39,461 nucleotides of DNA from the NCBI GenBank assembly GCA_021851345.1, contig JAJZEQ010000123.1, forward strand, positions 1 to 39,461. The letters are read 5' to 3'. This document shows, piece by piece, positions 16,101 through 24,123 of this stretch. Under the pieces are notes generated by a model. It did not search any database, was not told the DNA's origin, and saw only the letters and a list, made by a program, of their open reading frames with translations. The stretch is from Pseudomonadota bacterium (GTDB lineage Bacteria; Pseudomonadota; Gammaproteobacteria; Burkholderiales; Gallionellaceae). Position 1 is the stretch's first letter. Each line of letters begins with the position of its first letter. The translations under genes were made by a program, and so were the position numbers.

Positions 16101-17211
16101 GTTCCGCCTGGAACAATTGCCGCCGCACTTGCTGATGAATTTTCGCGTCGTGGACGAGCATGGCCGGCAACTCGGCATGTCGCGCAACTTTGCGCAACTG
16201 CATGCCGAACTTGCGCCGCGCACCGCCCCTTCTCTAATCGGCTCCCTCGCAAGCTCTCCCCCAAAGGGAGAGGGACTTAAGCCGCGCGCTGTGCAAAATA
16301 GCCCCCTCTCCCCCCGGGGGAGGGCTGGGGTGGGGGAAGGAACAGGGGAAGAACGCTACACCTCATGGAGCTTCGGCGCCTTCGCCGAGACCAGCGTAGT
16401 GAAGCGCGCTGGACAGTCCGTGACGCTGTTCAACGCATTGGCGGACGATGGCGACGCGGTGGTGCTGCGCGCCTTCGATACCCGCGATGTCGCGCAGGCC
16501 GCACACCGGGGCGGCTTGCGCCGCTTGTTCATGCTGCTGTTGAAAGAGCAGGTGAAGTATCTGGAAAAAAATCTGCCCGACGCGCAGCGGCTGGGCATGC
16601 TGTTCATGGCGCCCAATTCCCCGTTTGCCGGCACGCAGCAGGAATTGCAGCAACAGATACTGGCGATGACCTTCGAGCGTTGTTGCCTGAACGATCCCTT
16701 GCCGGCGAACGAGGTGGAATTCACCGCGCGCGGCAAGGAAGCGAAGAACCGCTTGCTGCTGATCGCGCAGGAACTCGCACGGCTGGTCGGCAACGTGCTG
16801 ACCGAATATCAGGCCGTGCAAAAAAACCTGCCCCAGCTCAAGGCGCACGCGCAGGCATCGCAAGATGTGCGTGCGCAACTCGAATGGCTGTTGCACAAGC
16901 GCTTCATCGCCGACACACCGTATGAACGCCTGCAGCATGTGCCGCGCTATCTCAAGGCGATCAATTTGCGCATCGAAAAATTGCGCGCGAATCCGGCGCG
17001 CGATGCGCAGTGTATCGCGCAGATGCAACCGCTGACCCAGGCCTGGCAGAAGTTGCGCCAGGTTCAGCAGGGCAACAGCGATCCGCGCGTGGAAGAATTT
17101 GCCTGGATGTTGCAGGAACTGCGCGTGTCGCTGTTCGCGCAGGAACTCAAAACGCCGGTGATCGTTTCTGTGAAGCGGCTGGAAAAGATGCTGGCGGGGA
17201 TCAGGAATTAG
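13132..17211 (+). CDS. hrpA: ATP-dependent RNA helicase HrpA (DEAH box) with repeat-derived insertions
   Basis: A 1359-residue DEAH-box helicase that unwinds RNA and, in E. coli, resolves stalled translation complexes. Motif I is GETGSGKTTQ (residues 51-60), motif II DEAH (148-151), motif III SAT (180-182), and motif VI includes NQRAGRCGR. HA2/winged-helix and OB-type regions follow (IHKALLCGLLGNIGMK, about 650), then the long HrpA-specific C-terminal domain (SWSFGAFAE, about 1079; FAQELKTP near the end). The start is GTG 13132. E. coli HrpA is about 1300 residues; the excess comes from three insertions at about residues 194-224, 607-641 and 1033-1071, each encoded by a C/G-rich palindromic element that keeps the frame. 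All helicase motifs are intact, so the protein is probably functional. Confidence 0.95.
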   Translation: MNAVLSPAALRRKARLDSLAAIEFPADLPVVQKREDLARAIADNQVVIVCGETGSGKTTQLPKICLTLGRGVLGCIGHTQPRRVAARTVATRIAFELKTELGGAVGYKVRFHDKVSPDTSVKLMTDGILLAEIHSDPLLGNYDTLIIDEAHERSLNIDFLLGYLKQLLPRRPDLKLIITSATLDADRFAKHFTRPFSLTLPREGGGNGAPPSLEERGVGGEGESATIIQVSGRSYPVETRYRPLQVSEEGEAQDVTKLGNPLSSKLDVELTLPQAVSSALDELAAGGLRGDVLVFLPGEREIRDTAETLRKHHPKGIEVLPLFARLSAAEQDRVFKTGAGRRVVLATNVAETSLTVPNIGYVIDCGLARVNRYSIRQKVEQLHIEKISRAAANQRAGRCGRVMSGVCVRLYDEADFLQRAEFTDPEIFRVSLATVILRMSALELGEISEFPFIEPPTPRMIADGYQLLSELNAIDDTRKLTPLGHELAKLPLDPKIARLLLAGRQYHCLTEILIIASALSVQDPRERPLDRQEAADAAHKRFADERSDFLAYPKIWAWFEQALADKKSNRLLAEECRRNFLSQLRLREWRELHQQLHAQVAEMGMLKNSLSRRERGQSGGELGVIPSPPGGGLERGAVIAQPATYEQIHKALLCGLLGNIGMKSVESNEYLGARGIKFFIAPNSVLAKKGAKWVMAGELIETHRLYARTVARIEPEWLEETGGHLIKRHYYDPHWEKRAAQVVAYERSTLHGLLLNAKKRVHYGPINVAESREVFIRQALVGGEFETHAPFFAHNRKLIADIEALEHKSRRPDVLVDEELIFAFYDSRIPGHFSGHGLHNGATFEAWRKEAEHKDPKLLYLKKDDLMRHEAAGITTDQYPPQLKIDNVSFALGYNFSPGRNDDGITLTVPLALINQVSAARCEWLIPGILAEKVTQLIKTLQQRLRRHLVPVPEFAAAFCREVPASNTPLLQALARYIREQKQVDVPLDAFRLEQLPPHLLMNFRVVDEHGRQLGMSRNFAQLHAELAPRTAPSLIGSLASSPPKGEGLKPRAVQNSPLSPRGRAGVGEGTGEERYTSWSFGAFAETSVVKRAGQSVTLFNALADDGDAVVLRAFDTRDVAQAAHRGGLRRLFMLLLKEQVKYLEKNLPDAQRLGMLFMAPNSPFAGTQQELQQQILAMTFERCCLNDPLPANEVEFTARGKEAKNRLLLIAQELARLVGNVLTEYQAVQKNLPQLKAHAQASQDVRAQLEWLLHKRFIADTPYERLQHVPRYLKAINLRIEKLRANPARDAQCIAQMQPLTQAWQKLRQVQQGNSDPRVEEFAWMLQELRVSLFAQELKTPVIVSVKRLEKMLAGIRN
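13711..13803 (+). repeat. In-frame palindromic element 1 inside hrpA
   Basis: A 93-base (31-codon) run made of CCCTCCCCC / GGGGGAGGG and CTCCCCCCTCCC / GGGGTTGGGGGAGAGGG blocks that pair with each other. It encodes a Gly/Pro/Glu-rich peptide between HFT and TIIQVSGRSYP, a short surface connection in HrpA homologues. Confidence 0.75.
14950..15045 (+). repeat. In-frame palindromic element 2 inside hrpA
   Basis: Two hairpins in tandem: CTCCCTCTCCCGGAGGGAG (about 14956-14974) and CCCCTCTCCACCCGG with its partner ending GGGCTAGAGAGGGG (about 15006-15039). The segment reads through as a Ser/Arg/Gly-rich peptide between AEMGML and AQPATYEQIHKALL without a stop. Confidence 0.75.
16228..16350 (+). 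repeat. In-frame palindromic element 3 inside hrpA
   Basis: Two hairpins: CTCTCCCCCAAAGGGAGAGG (about 16254-16273) and CCCCCTCTCCCCCC paired with GGGGGAGGG (about 16302-16325), followed by GGGGTGGGGGAAGG. The translated peptide is Ser/Pro/Gly/Arg-rich and lies between ELAPRT and ERYTSWSFGAF, a variable region of HrpA. Confidence 0.75.
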
Positions 17212-17312
17212 CGAAGCATCCTGGCCGCGCCAAATTTGATTGGCGGGACAGATTGGCGGGAAACAGTTGATGATAAATACCCTGGCAGCCATTATTTTCA
17301 CCGGTGGTATCC

Positions 17313-17344
17313 CGGCAGTCGGGCGGATATCCGCCCGACTGCCG
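17313..17344. repeat. 32-bp perfect palindrome downstream of hrpA
   Basis: The sequence centred on GATATC is perfectly self-complementary over 32 bases: the 16-base half CGGCAGTCGGGCGGAT pairs with its complement ending GACTGCCG. It begins about 100 bases after the hrpA stop. No T-run follows, so it is a strong hairpin or cruciform rather than a standard terminator. It may protect or end the hrpA transcript. Confidence 0.6.
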
Positions 17345-17404
17345 AATGAATATGCCCGGCCATCTGCGCAGCGACGCTGATGACCGGCTTGACCTGGAGC
17401 GATG

Positions 17405-18001
17405 ATGGAACATCTGAATTACACAATATTCATGCTGCTCAACGCCGCGCCCGGCGCCCCGGCTGTCACGGTCGGCATTGCCAGGTTTTTGGCGGAAGGC
17501 GTGATCTGGCTGGTGCCTGCAGGGCTGGTCATAGGCTGGTTGCGGGGCAGTTCGGGTGTCCGGCAGATTCTGGTTGCCGCAACGGTTTCGGGATTGGCGG
17601 GTTTGCTTGTCAACCAGTTGATCGGTTTGGTCTGGTATCACCCCCGGCCTTTCGAGGCCGGAATCGGCCAGACGCTGATTCCCCATGCCCGTGACAGCTC
17701 GTTTCCGAGCGACCATCTGACCTTTATCTGGGCCCTTTGATTCTGTCTGCTCACGCATGCGCAAACCCGGTTTGCGGGATGGGTGCTGGCCCTGCTGGGA
17801 ATACCGGTTGCCTGGGCACGTATTTATCTGGGGGTGCATTTTCCGCTGGATTTCCTGGGCGCGGCGCTGGTGGCACTGGGCAGTGTCTGGCTGGTCTCCC
17901 GGGTAGAACGCAGGCTGGTTGCGGTGCTGATGAATTTGTTGATGCCTGCTTATCTGGCGATATTTTCCGGTTTGATCCGCAAGGGATGGGTGAAAAAATA
18001 A
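17405..18001 (+). pseudogene. PAP2-family undecaprenyl-diphosphatase (BcrC-like), interrupted by an in-frame TGA
   Basis: One reading frame runs from ATG 17405 to TAA 17999-18001 and is broken only by a TGA at 17738-17740 (codon 112). Before it lie a first motif WYHPRPFEAG and the second motif SSFPSDHLTFIWAL. After it, in the same frame, follow FCLLTHAQTRFAGW and the third motif ARIYLGVHFPLD with its catalytic His. Homologous membrane phosphatases dephosphorylate undecaprenyl diphosphate at the membrane surface. The truncated product lacks the third motif and a membrane helix, so it should be inactive. TCA to TGA (Ser to stop) by one base is the simplest explanation; readthrough or a sequencing error cannot be excluded. 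The rest of the frame shows no decay, so the event would be recent. Confidence 0.8.
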
Positions 18002-18089
18002 GCCGTTTCGCAGGTGGCAGATTTGATGATGCCCATTGCGGAAGGATTGCATTTGCATCCTGCCGTGATTCAAATTGCATTTGTCCCGG

Positions 18090-18257
18090 TCAGAACACCC
18101 TGAGTTTGAACTGCAGGGAAAGCGCTCCGTACAACCTGTTCTGGTAACTGGGCACAATCAGCAGGTTCACCCCGAGATTCCTGTATTCGATACTGGCCGT
18201 GGGGATGCGGCGGGAAACCAGCCGCCATTCAACTCCTGGGTGCGACACTTCCTGCAT
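18090..18257 (-). pseudogene. C-terminal fragment of an outer-membrane beta-barrel protein
   Basis: The last ~55 residues on the reverse strand alternate polar and hydrophobic residues (TASIEYRNLGVNLLIVP, then LYGALSLQFKLRVF) and end in Phe, the outer-membrane insertion signal read by the BAM complex. No signal peptide or barrel body precedes it; the upstream sequence has no homologous look. It is probably the tail of a deleted gene, perhaps PagP-like, but that name is a guess. Confidence 0.4.
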
Positions 18258-18315
18258 GTTCCGAATTCTTGCCCGGCCCCGGGCCAGGCCGGCAAAATGA
18301 TTGCCGGAAGCGGTT

Positions 18316-18519
18316 TCAGCCATAAACAAGAAAATACAACACCAGCAGAAGTGCGACGGCAAGGAATATAACCACAAATTTCATTTTTTGTTCAGACCTT
18401 TTTTTGTACTGGGCAAAAAGGTCTTCATCGGAATTGTCGGCCAAGATAAATCTCCGTTCATCAGGTTTTAGTATGGATATTGTTGCGCTCGGCTTGAACG
18501 AAACAACCGCGTCGCGCAC
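18316..18519 (-). CDS. Possible small single-pass membrane protein
   Basis: A 67-residue reading if GTG 18519 is the start: a charged N-terminal part (KPDERRFILADNSDEDLF, KKRSEQK) then one strong hydrophobic helix (MKFVVIFLAVALLLVLYFLVYG) ending at the stop. The tail-anchored layout is protein-like, but there is no clear ribosome-binding site and I recognise no family. It is divergent from maeB. Confidence 0.3.
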   Translation of the reverse strand: MRDAVVSFKPSATISILKPDERRFILADNSDEDLFAQYKKRSEQKMKFVVIFLAVALLLVLYFLVYG

Positions 18520-18661
18520 ACCGCGGACAATAAAGCGGTCCGGGTCGCGCCATTCTACTTTGTCCCTGCCATTTAAGCATGCAGGCTCGGAAAGGGAGCC
18601 GGCATCAGCGCCGGCAAAATCCGCGCTGTGTCGTGCACGCCGGTATTGCCGTGCGCTGCGG

Positions 18662-18687
18662 TATAATCCCGTGAGCACTTCAAGTGC
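18662..18687 (+). promoter_or_regulatory. Probable maeB -10 box and adjacent operator-like palindrome
   Basis: A perfect TATAAT lies at 18662-18667, 36 bases before the maeB start codon, without a good -35. Just downstream, 18675-18687 is GCACTTCAAGTGC, a perfect inverted repeat with a one-base centre. It sits where the transcript would begin and is a plausible repressor site. Confidence 0.4.
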
Positions 18688-18703
18688 ACATTTGAAAGAA
18701 ATC

Positions 18704-20974
18704 ATGGACGAGCAACTGCGCGAGGCTGCGCTGCAGTATCACCGCCAATCCCCGCCGGGCAAGATTACCGTTACGCCGAGCAAGCCGATGATCACCCAGC
18801 GCGATCTCGCCCTGGCGTATACGCCAGGGGTGGCGGCGGCTTGCGAAGCCATCGTGGCAAATCCGGCGGAAGCGCGCAATTTGACCGCGCGCGGCAATCT
18901 GGTGGCTGTGGTCACCAACGGCACGGCGGTGCTTGGCCTGGGCGCGATCGGCCCGCTGGCCGCCAAGCCGGTGATGGAAGGCAAGGCGGTGCTGTTCAAG
19001 AAATTTGCCGGCATCGATGTGTTCGACCTGGAGATAGCCGAGCGCGATCCCGACAAGCTGGTGGACATCATCGCCGCGCTGGAGCCGACTTTCGGCGGGA
19101 TCAACCTGGAAGATATCAAGGCGCCTGAATGTTTTTACATCGAGCGCAAGCTGCGCGAGCGCATGAAGATCCCGGTATTCCACGATGACCAGCACGGCAC
19201 GGCGATCATCGTCGGAGCAGCTTTGCTGAACGGCCTCAAGGTGGTCGGCAAGGACATTGCAAAAATAAAACTGGTGGTATCCGGCGCCGGCGCCGCTGCG
19301 CTGGCCTGCCTGGATATGCTGGTCAGCCTCGGTGTGCGCATGGAGAACATCATTGTCACCGACATCAAGGGCGTGGTCTACACGGGGCGCGCCGAAGAGA
19401 TGGATGACAACAAGGCGCGCTATGCGGTGCAGACATCAGCACGCAGCCTGGCCGAAGTGCTCGGGGGGGCTGACGTGTTCCTCGGCTTGTCCGCGGGCGG
19501 AATCTTGAAACCGGAAATGATCAGGCAAATGGGCGACAGGCCGTTGATCTTTGCGCTGGCCAATCCCACGCCGGAGATACTGCCGGATATTGCAAAAGCG
19601 GCGCGCCCCGACGCGATTCTGGCGACCGGGCGTTCCGATTATCCGAACCAGGTGAACAATGCCTTGTGTTTTCCTTACATCTTCAGGGGAGCGCTGGATG
19701 TGGGTGCATCGACGATCAACGAAGCGATGAAACATGCCGCCGTGCATGCGATCGCGGAGCTGGCCCAGGCCGAACAGTCGGATGCGGTGGAGGAAGTCTA
19801 TGGCGAGGAAAATCTGACTTTTGGCGCGGATCACTTGATCCCGAAACCGTTCGACCCGCGCTTGATCACGCGCATCGCGCCCGCCGTGGCGCAGGCCGCG
19901 ATGGACAGCGGCGTGGCGGAGCGGCCGATTGCCGATATGGCGGCATATCGCGACCAACTCGACACCTTTGTATACCACTCCAACATGCTGATGAAGCCGG
20001 TGTTCGAGGCCGCCAAGCGTGCCCCGCAGCGCCTGGTGTACGCCGAGGGGGAGGAATTCCGCGTGCTGCACGCCGTGCAGACCGTGGTGGACGAAGGCAT
20101 CGCCTATCCGATCCTGGTGGGCCGTCCCGAGGTGATAGCGCAGCGCATCGCGAAGCTGGGTTTGCGCATCCGCGCCGGGGAGGATTTCGAGCTGGTCAAT
20201 CCCGAGAGCGACTCGCGCTATCGCGAATACTGGAGCGAGTATCACCGCCTGATGCAGCGTCACGGGGTCACGCCGGATTTGGCAAAACGCGAATTGCGCA
20301 GGCGCAATACCCTGATCGCCGCGATGCTGGTGCACAAAGGCGCGGCGGATGCGATGCTGTGCGGGACGGTGTCGCAACCGCTCAGGCATCTGCGTTATAT
20401 CGACGAGGTGATCGGGCACGGCCCGGGCATGAACGTTTATGCGGCAATGAATATTTTGATACTGCCCAGGCACACGCTGTTCATTTGCGATACCCACGTC
20501 AACCTTGATCCGAGTGCCGAGCAGATCGCCGAGATGACCATGCTGGCTGCCGATGAGGTGCGCCGCTTCGGCTTGTCGCCGAAAGTCGCGTTGTTGTCGC
20601 ATTCCAATTTCGGCAGCCATCCTGACGCCTCGGCGCGCAAGATGAGCCGAGCGCGCGAGTTGCTTGAACAGCTTGCCCCGGGGCTGGAAGTTGAAGGCGA
20701 GATGCACGGCGATGCCGCGTTGTCGGAAAGCCTGCGTACGGAGACGTTTCCTTCCGCGCGGTTGAAGGGCGCCGCGAACCTGCTCATCATGCCCAATCTG
20801 GATGCGGCCAATATTGCCTATAATCTGCTGAAGATGGCGGCGGGAGACGGTGTCACGATAGGCTCGATTTTGTTGGGGGCGAACAAGTCGGTGCATATCC
20901 TGACTTCTACAGCGACGGTGCGGCGTATCGTGAACATGAGCGCGTTGGCGGTGGCCGGCGTGAAAAAACACTAG
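18704..20974 (+). CDS. maeB: NADP-dependent malic enzyme, malic/phosphotransacetylase-like fusion
   Basis: A 756-residue cytosolic enzyme that decarboxylates malate to pyruvate while reducing NADP. The N-terminal malic domain contains [11 protein letters not shown] (about residue 40), the metal/substrate segment [11 protein letters not shown] (about 160) and the nucleotide-binding [16 protein letters not shown] (about 190). The C-terminal ~320 residues (from about 430, [16 protein letters not shown]) resemble phosphate acetyltransferase. In this enzyme class that region is regulatory, responds to acetyl-CoA and helps oligomerise, but is not known to be catalytic. ATG 18704 ([17 protein letters not shown]) is the family start; the frame is open upstream but unrelated. 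Length fits E. coli MaeB (759). Confidence 0.95.
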   Translation: MDEQLREAALQYHRQSPPGKITVTPSKPMITQRDLALAYTPGVAAACEAIVANPAEARNLTARGNLVAVVTNGTAVLGLGAIGPLAAKPVMEGKAVLFKKFAGIDVFDLEIAERDPDKLVDIIAALEPTFGGINLEDIKAPECFYIERKLRERMKIPVFHDDQHGTAIIVGAALLNGLKVVGKDIAKIKLVVSGAGAAALACLDMLVSLGVRMENIIVTDIKGVVYTGRAEEMDDNKARYAVQTSARSLAEVLGGADVFLGLSAGGILKPEMIRQMGDRPLIFALANPTPEILPDIAKAARPDAILATGRSDYPNQVNNALCFPYIFRGALDVGASTINEAMKHAAVHAIAELAQAEQSDAVEEVYGEENLTFGADHLIPKPFDPRLITRIAPAVAQAAMDSGVAERPIADMAAYRDQLDTFVYHSNMLMKPVFEAAKRAPQRLVYAEGEEFRVLHAVQTVVDEGIAYPILVGRPEVIAQRIAKLGLRIRAGEDFELVNPESDSRYREYWSEYHRLMQRHGVTPDLAKRELRRRNTLIAAMLVHKGAADAMLCGTVSQPLRHLRYIDEVIGHGPGMNVYAAMNILILPRHTLFICDTHVNLDPSAEQIAEMTMLAADEVRRFGLSPKVALLSHSNFGSHPDASARKMSRARELLEQLAPGLEVEGEMHGDAALSESLRTETFPSARLKGAANLLIMPNLDAANIAYNLLKMAAGDGVTIGSILLGANKSVHILTSTATVRRIVNMSALAVAGVKKH

Positions 20975-20983
20975 GGAGAAAGC

Positions 20984-21223
20984 ATGCCAATGAACAAACA
21001 GGAAGCCGCGATGTTGCGCGAAGAGATCGAGATGCTGATGCTGGAGCGCACCAGGTTGCTCAAGGTGGTGGGCGCGGCGGCGGTACTGGTGGCGAATACC
21101 GACCCGAAATCTTTGCGCGACGAAACGATGGATGCCGCGGAAATGTTGTCGGAAACGCTGAATGCCCTGCCCGAAGAAACGCTCAAGGACGCGTTGGATG
21201 CGGTGCATGCCAAGGCCGGATAA
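20984..21223 (+). CDS. Small helical conserved protein of unknown function
   Basis: A 79-residue, acidic, all-helical protein (EEIEMLMLERTRLLKVVG, then DAAEMLSETLNALPEETL). Its start, ATG 20984 or the second ATG at 20990, follows GGGAGAAAGC, nine bases after the maeB stop, and it ends eight bases before the phospholipase start. Tight packing suggests one transcript with its neighbours. The single hydrophobic patch (VVGAAAVLVA) is too short for a membrane helix. I know no function. Confidence 0.7.
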   Translation: MPMNKQEAAMLREEIEMLMLERTRLLKVVGAAAVLVANTDPKSLRDETMDAAEMLSETLNALPEETLKDALDAVHAKAG

Positions 21224-21230
21224 AACATCG

Positions 21231-22394
21231 ATGCAGAATCGGCTGGGTTTGATACTTACCGGCGGCGGGGCACGGGCCGCCTATCAGGTCGGCGTCCTCA
21301 AGGCCATTGCTGACTCGATGCCGCGCGGCGCGCGCAGTCCTTTTCCCATCATTTGCGGCACTTCGGCCGGCGCGCTGAATGCCGCCGCGCTCGCGGCGAA
21401 TGCGCAAAATTTTCGCAAGGCCACCCAGTATCTGGCCAATACATGGAAGGGCTTTCATGCCAGCCATATATACCGTACCGACGCTATCGGCGTGCTGAAA
21501 AACTCCATGTTGTGGCTTGCCGGAATGGTGTTCAGCGCATTCGGAATCAACAGGCTCAACCGTGTCTCGCTGCTCGACAATTCGCCGCTGGTGGGATTTC
21601 TTGAAGATATGGTGCCCTACGAAAACATACAAAAGAATATCGATGCGGGCTTGCTGCGTGCTCTGAGCATCACCGCATCCGGCTACGGTTCCGGGCAATC
21701 GGTGACTTTTTATCAGGGCGTCAAGGAGTTGGTGCCGTGGCGGCGCACCGGGCGGGTGGGTACGCCGACACAGATCGAGATCAAGCACCTGCTGGCGTCT
21801 GCCGCGCTGCCGTTCATTTTTCAGGCGAAACTGATCAATCGTGAATATTTCGGCGACGGCTCGATGCGCCAGATCGCGCCGCTCAGCCCTGCATTGCATC
21901 TGGGGGCAACGCGGGTGCTGGTTATCGGCGTGACGCTCAACGGCTACGCCGAATATCCTGACCGCGGCAATATAGGCGATTACCCCACCCTGGCCAGGAT
22001 CGCAGGACATGCCCTCAACAGTATTTTTCTTGACAGCATGGAAGTCGATCTGGAGAGGGTAAAAAAGATCAATGACCTGGTCGCGATCATGCCGGAAGAG
22101 ATGCGCGCGCGCGCCAATCTCAGGCATGTCGATGTGCTGGTTGTTTCGCCCAGCCAGCCGCTGGAAAAGATCGCCGAGCGGTATGCCTCGGAAATGCCCT
22201 GGACGATACGTCTGCTGTTGCGCCTGGTCGGAGCAAGGCAGAGCGGTGGGATATTGTTGAGTTATCTGCTTTCCGAAAGCAAATATACCCGCGCATTGAT
22301 CGAGCTGGGCTATCAGGACATGCTGAACAGGCGCGACGAAATCCTTCGCTTTCTCGAAGTCCCGGTGCAGGCCGGCGCAGAGATGCCTGAATGA
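21231..22394 (+). CDS. Patatin-like phospholipase
   Basis: A 387-residue serine acyl-hydrolase. The oxyanion loop is LTGGGARAAYQVGVL (about residues 9-22), the nucleophile elbow is CGTSAG (Ser about residue 44), and the catalytic Asp is in FGDGSMRQ, giving the patatin Ser-Asp dyad. It hydrolyses phospholipid or other acyl esters, either in the cytoplasm or at the inner face of the membrane. There is no signal peptide. The residues after 230 form an extra C-terminal domain longer than in minimal RssA-type proteins. The true start is ATG 21231; an earlier in-frame codon would read through the preceding gene. It overlaps birA by four bases (ATGA). Confidence 0.88.
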   Translation: MQNRLGLILTGGGARAAYQVGVLKAIADSMPRGARSPFPIICGTSAGALNAAALAANAQNFRKATQYLANTWKGFHASHIYRTDAIGVLKNSMLWLAGMVFSAFGINRLNRVSLLDNSPLVGFLEDMVPYENIQKNIDAGLLRALSITASGYGSGQSVTFYQGVKELVPWRRTGRVGTPTQIEIKHLLASAALPFIFQAKLINREYFGDGSMRQIAPLSPALHLGATRVLVIGVTLNGYAEYPDRGNIGDYPTLARIAGHALNSIFLDSMEVDLERVKKINDLVAIMPEEMRARANLRHVDVLVVSPSQPLEKIAERYASEMPWTIRLLLRLVGARQSGGILLSYLLSESKYTRALIELGYQDMLNRRDEILRFLEVPVQAGAEMPE

Positions 22395-23386
22395 AAACCG
22401 GTTCATCCAGCGAGCGAACCTGGCGGGTGCTGAACCTGCTGGCGGACGGCGAATTTCATTCCGGTGAAGTGCTGGCCGCCCAGCTGGGCGTGACCCGCGC
22501 CAGTGTGTTCAATGCACTGAGCGGCGCCGCCGACTTTGGCGTGAATTTGCAGCGAATCCGCGGCCGCGGCTATCGCCTGGCACATCCCTGGCAAAGATTG
22601 GAGCGCGGGGAAGTTTTGCGCCGGCTGGGCGCGGATGCCGAACATTTCGACATCGAGATATTGCCGCAAGCGACATCCACCAACACCTTGTTGCTGCAAC
22701 GCGCCGTGACCGGGGCACCGCAAGGCAAGGTTCTGGCGGCGGAGCTGCAAACCGCGGGGCGCGGCAGGATGGGACGGACCTGGCATTCGAGCCTGGGCGG
22801 CTCGCTGACCTTTTCTCTGCTGTGGCGGTTTGATTGCGGGTTGAATGCCTTGACGGGATTGAGCCTGGCGGCAGGCGTTGCGATAGTGAGGGCATTGAAC
22901 AAATTGGGTGCCGAGGGAGTCCGGCTGAAGTGGCCCAATGATATTTTGACCGCGCAGGGAAAATTGGGCGGGGTGCTGATCGAGGCGCAGGGCGATATGC
23001 TCGGTCCCAGCGCGGTGGTGATCGGCATCGGCCTGAATTGCAGCTTGCCGTCCAGCCTGGCGCCACAGATCGGCCAGCCGGCATCCGCGCTTGATGAAGT
23101 ATGCGCAGTGATGCCCGCGCGCAACCAGTTGCTGGCCGTGTTGTTGCGGGAGCTGGGACTGGTGCTGCAGGGGTTTGGGCAAAGCGGCTTCCCGGCTTTG
23201 CGCGCCGAATGGGAACAATGCAACATGCATCAGCACAAGACGGTGCAATTGCACATGCCGGATGGCTCATTGGTCAGCGGAATAGTCCGCGGAGTCAACG
23301 ACAGCGGGGAGTTGTGCCTGGAAACCGTGCAGGGATTGAAGCATATTAATTCAGGGGAATTACAGGTGCAGCGATGCGACTCCTGA
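22391..23386 (+). CDS. birA: Biotin-[acetyl-CoA carboxylase] ligase / biotin operon repressor
   Basis: A 331-residue BirA. An N-terminal winged helix (about residues 8-62, LAAQLGVTRASVFNAL as recognition part) should bind DNA. The ligase core has the biotinyl-AMP loop GRGRMGRTWHSS (about 122-133) and KWPNDIL (about 180), with GVLIEAQGD. The C-terminal SH3-like domain ends MPDGSLVSGIVRGVNDSGEL. It activates biotin with ATP and transfers it to the AccB lysine. The presence of the DNA-binding domain implies biotin-responsive repression as well. It overlaps both neighbours and so is translationally coupled. Confidence 0.93.
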   Translation: MKTGSSSERTWRVLNLLADGEFHSGEVLAAQLGVTRASVFNALSGAADFGVNLQRIRGRGYRLAHPWQRLERGEVLRRLGADAEHFDIEILPQATSTNTLLLQRAVTGAPQGKVLAAELQTAGRGRMGRTWHSSLGGSLTFSLLWRFDCGLNALTGLSLAAGVAIVRALNKLGAEGVRLKWPNDILTAQGKLGGVLIEAQGDMLGPSAVVIGIGLNCSLPSSLAPQIGQPASALDEVCAVMPARNQLLAVLLRELGLVLQGFGQSGFPALRAEWEQCNMHQHKTVQLHMPDGSLVSGIVRGVNDSGELCLETVQGLKHINSGELQVQRCDS

Positions 23387-24123
23387 TCGATGCAGGCAAT
23401 ACGCTCATCAAGTGGGCCCTGGTGAATGACGGCGACTGGGTGGGCAATGGCGCGCTGCCGGTCGTCCGGGCTGATGAACTGCCGCGCACTTTTGCCGGAT
23501 GGCTGGACAAGACCGGGGCAGCGCCGCGCGATATACGGCGGATATGGGTGAGCAATGTCGCAGGGGAAGAGGTCGCCCGGCGCATTCGGGAGATCAAGGC
23601 CGCCCAGCCGGGCTTGATCCATTTCATCGTGGCGCGGGAACGGCAGTGTGGCGTGCACAATAACTACTCCGATACCGGCCAGCTTGGCAGCGACAGGTGG
23701 GCGGCATTGATTGCGGCATGGAATCTGGAGCGGAGGAAATGCTTGGTGGTGGATTGCGGCACGGCAATCACGGTCGATACCTTGTCCGGGCAGGGGGAGT
23801 TTCTCGGCGGACTGATTTTGCCCGGCCCGGATTTGATGCAACGCAGCCTGGTCGGCGCAACAAATCAATTGAAAATGGAACGGGGCAAGTACGCTGCATT
23901 CCCCTTGAACACCGCAGATGCGCTGTTCAGCGGGGCGGTTCAGGCCTGTTGCGGCGCGATTGAACGGCAATATGCATTGCTTGGCGATGATAGTGCGCCG
24001 GTGGTTCTGGGCGGCGGAGCGGCGGGGATGTTTCGGGAAAATATCAAGCTGCCGCTGAGGGTGGTGGATAATCTTGTCCTGCAGGGACTGTTGCTGATCG
24101 CCGGTGAGGCGGATAACAAATGA
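23374..24123 (+). CDS. coaX: Type III pantothenate kinase
   Basis: A 249-residue CoaX, catalysing the first step of coenzyme A synthesis with ATP and a monovalent cation. Motifs of the ASKHA fold are visible: LIDAGNTLIKWALV at the N-terminus, GSDRWAALIAAW (about residue 106), VVDCGTAITVDTL (about 125, catalytic Asp), LGGLILPGPDLMQRSL and the late GGGAAGM. It overlaps birA by 13 bases and the SPOR gene by four. BirA next to CoaX is a common betaproteobacterial arrangement and links CoA with biotin-dependent fatty-acid synthesis. Confidence 0.94.
   Translation: MRLLIDAGNTLIKWALVNDGDWVGNGALPVVRADELPRTFAGWLDKTGAAPRDIRRIWVSNVAGEEVARRIREIKAAQPGLIHFIVARERQCGVHNNYSDTGQLGSDRWAALIAAWNLERRKCLVVDCGTAITVDTLSGQGEFLGGLILPGPDLMQRSLVGATNQLKMERGKYAAFPLNTADALFSGAVQACCGAIERQYALLGDDSAPVVLGGGAAGMFRENIKLPLRVVDNLVLQGLLLIAGEADNK

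Noticed and set aside
17738-17740. TGA as selenocysteine in the PAP2 gene
   Set aside because: No SECIS-like hairpin is evident right after the codon and no catalytic residue is expected there; a nonsense change or error is simpler.
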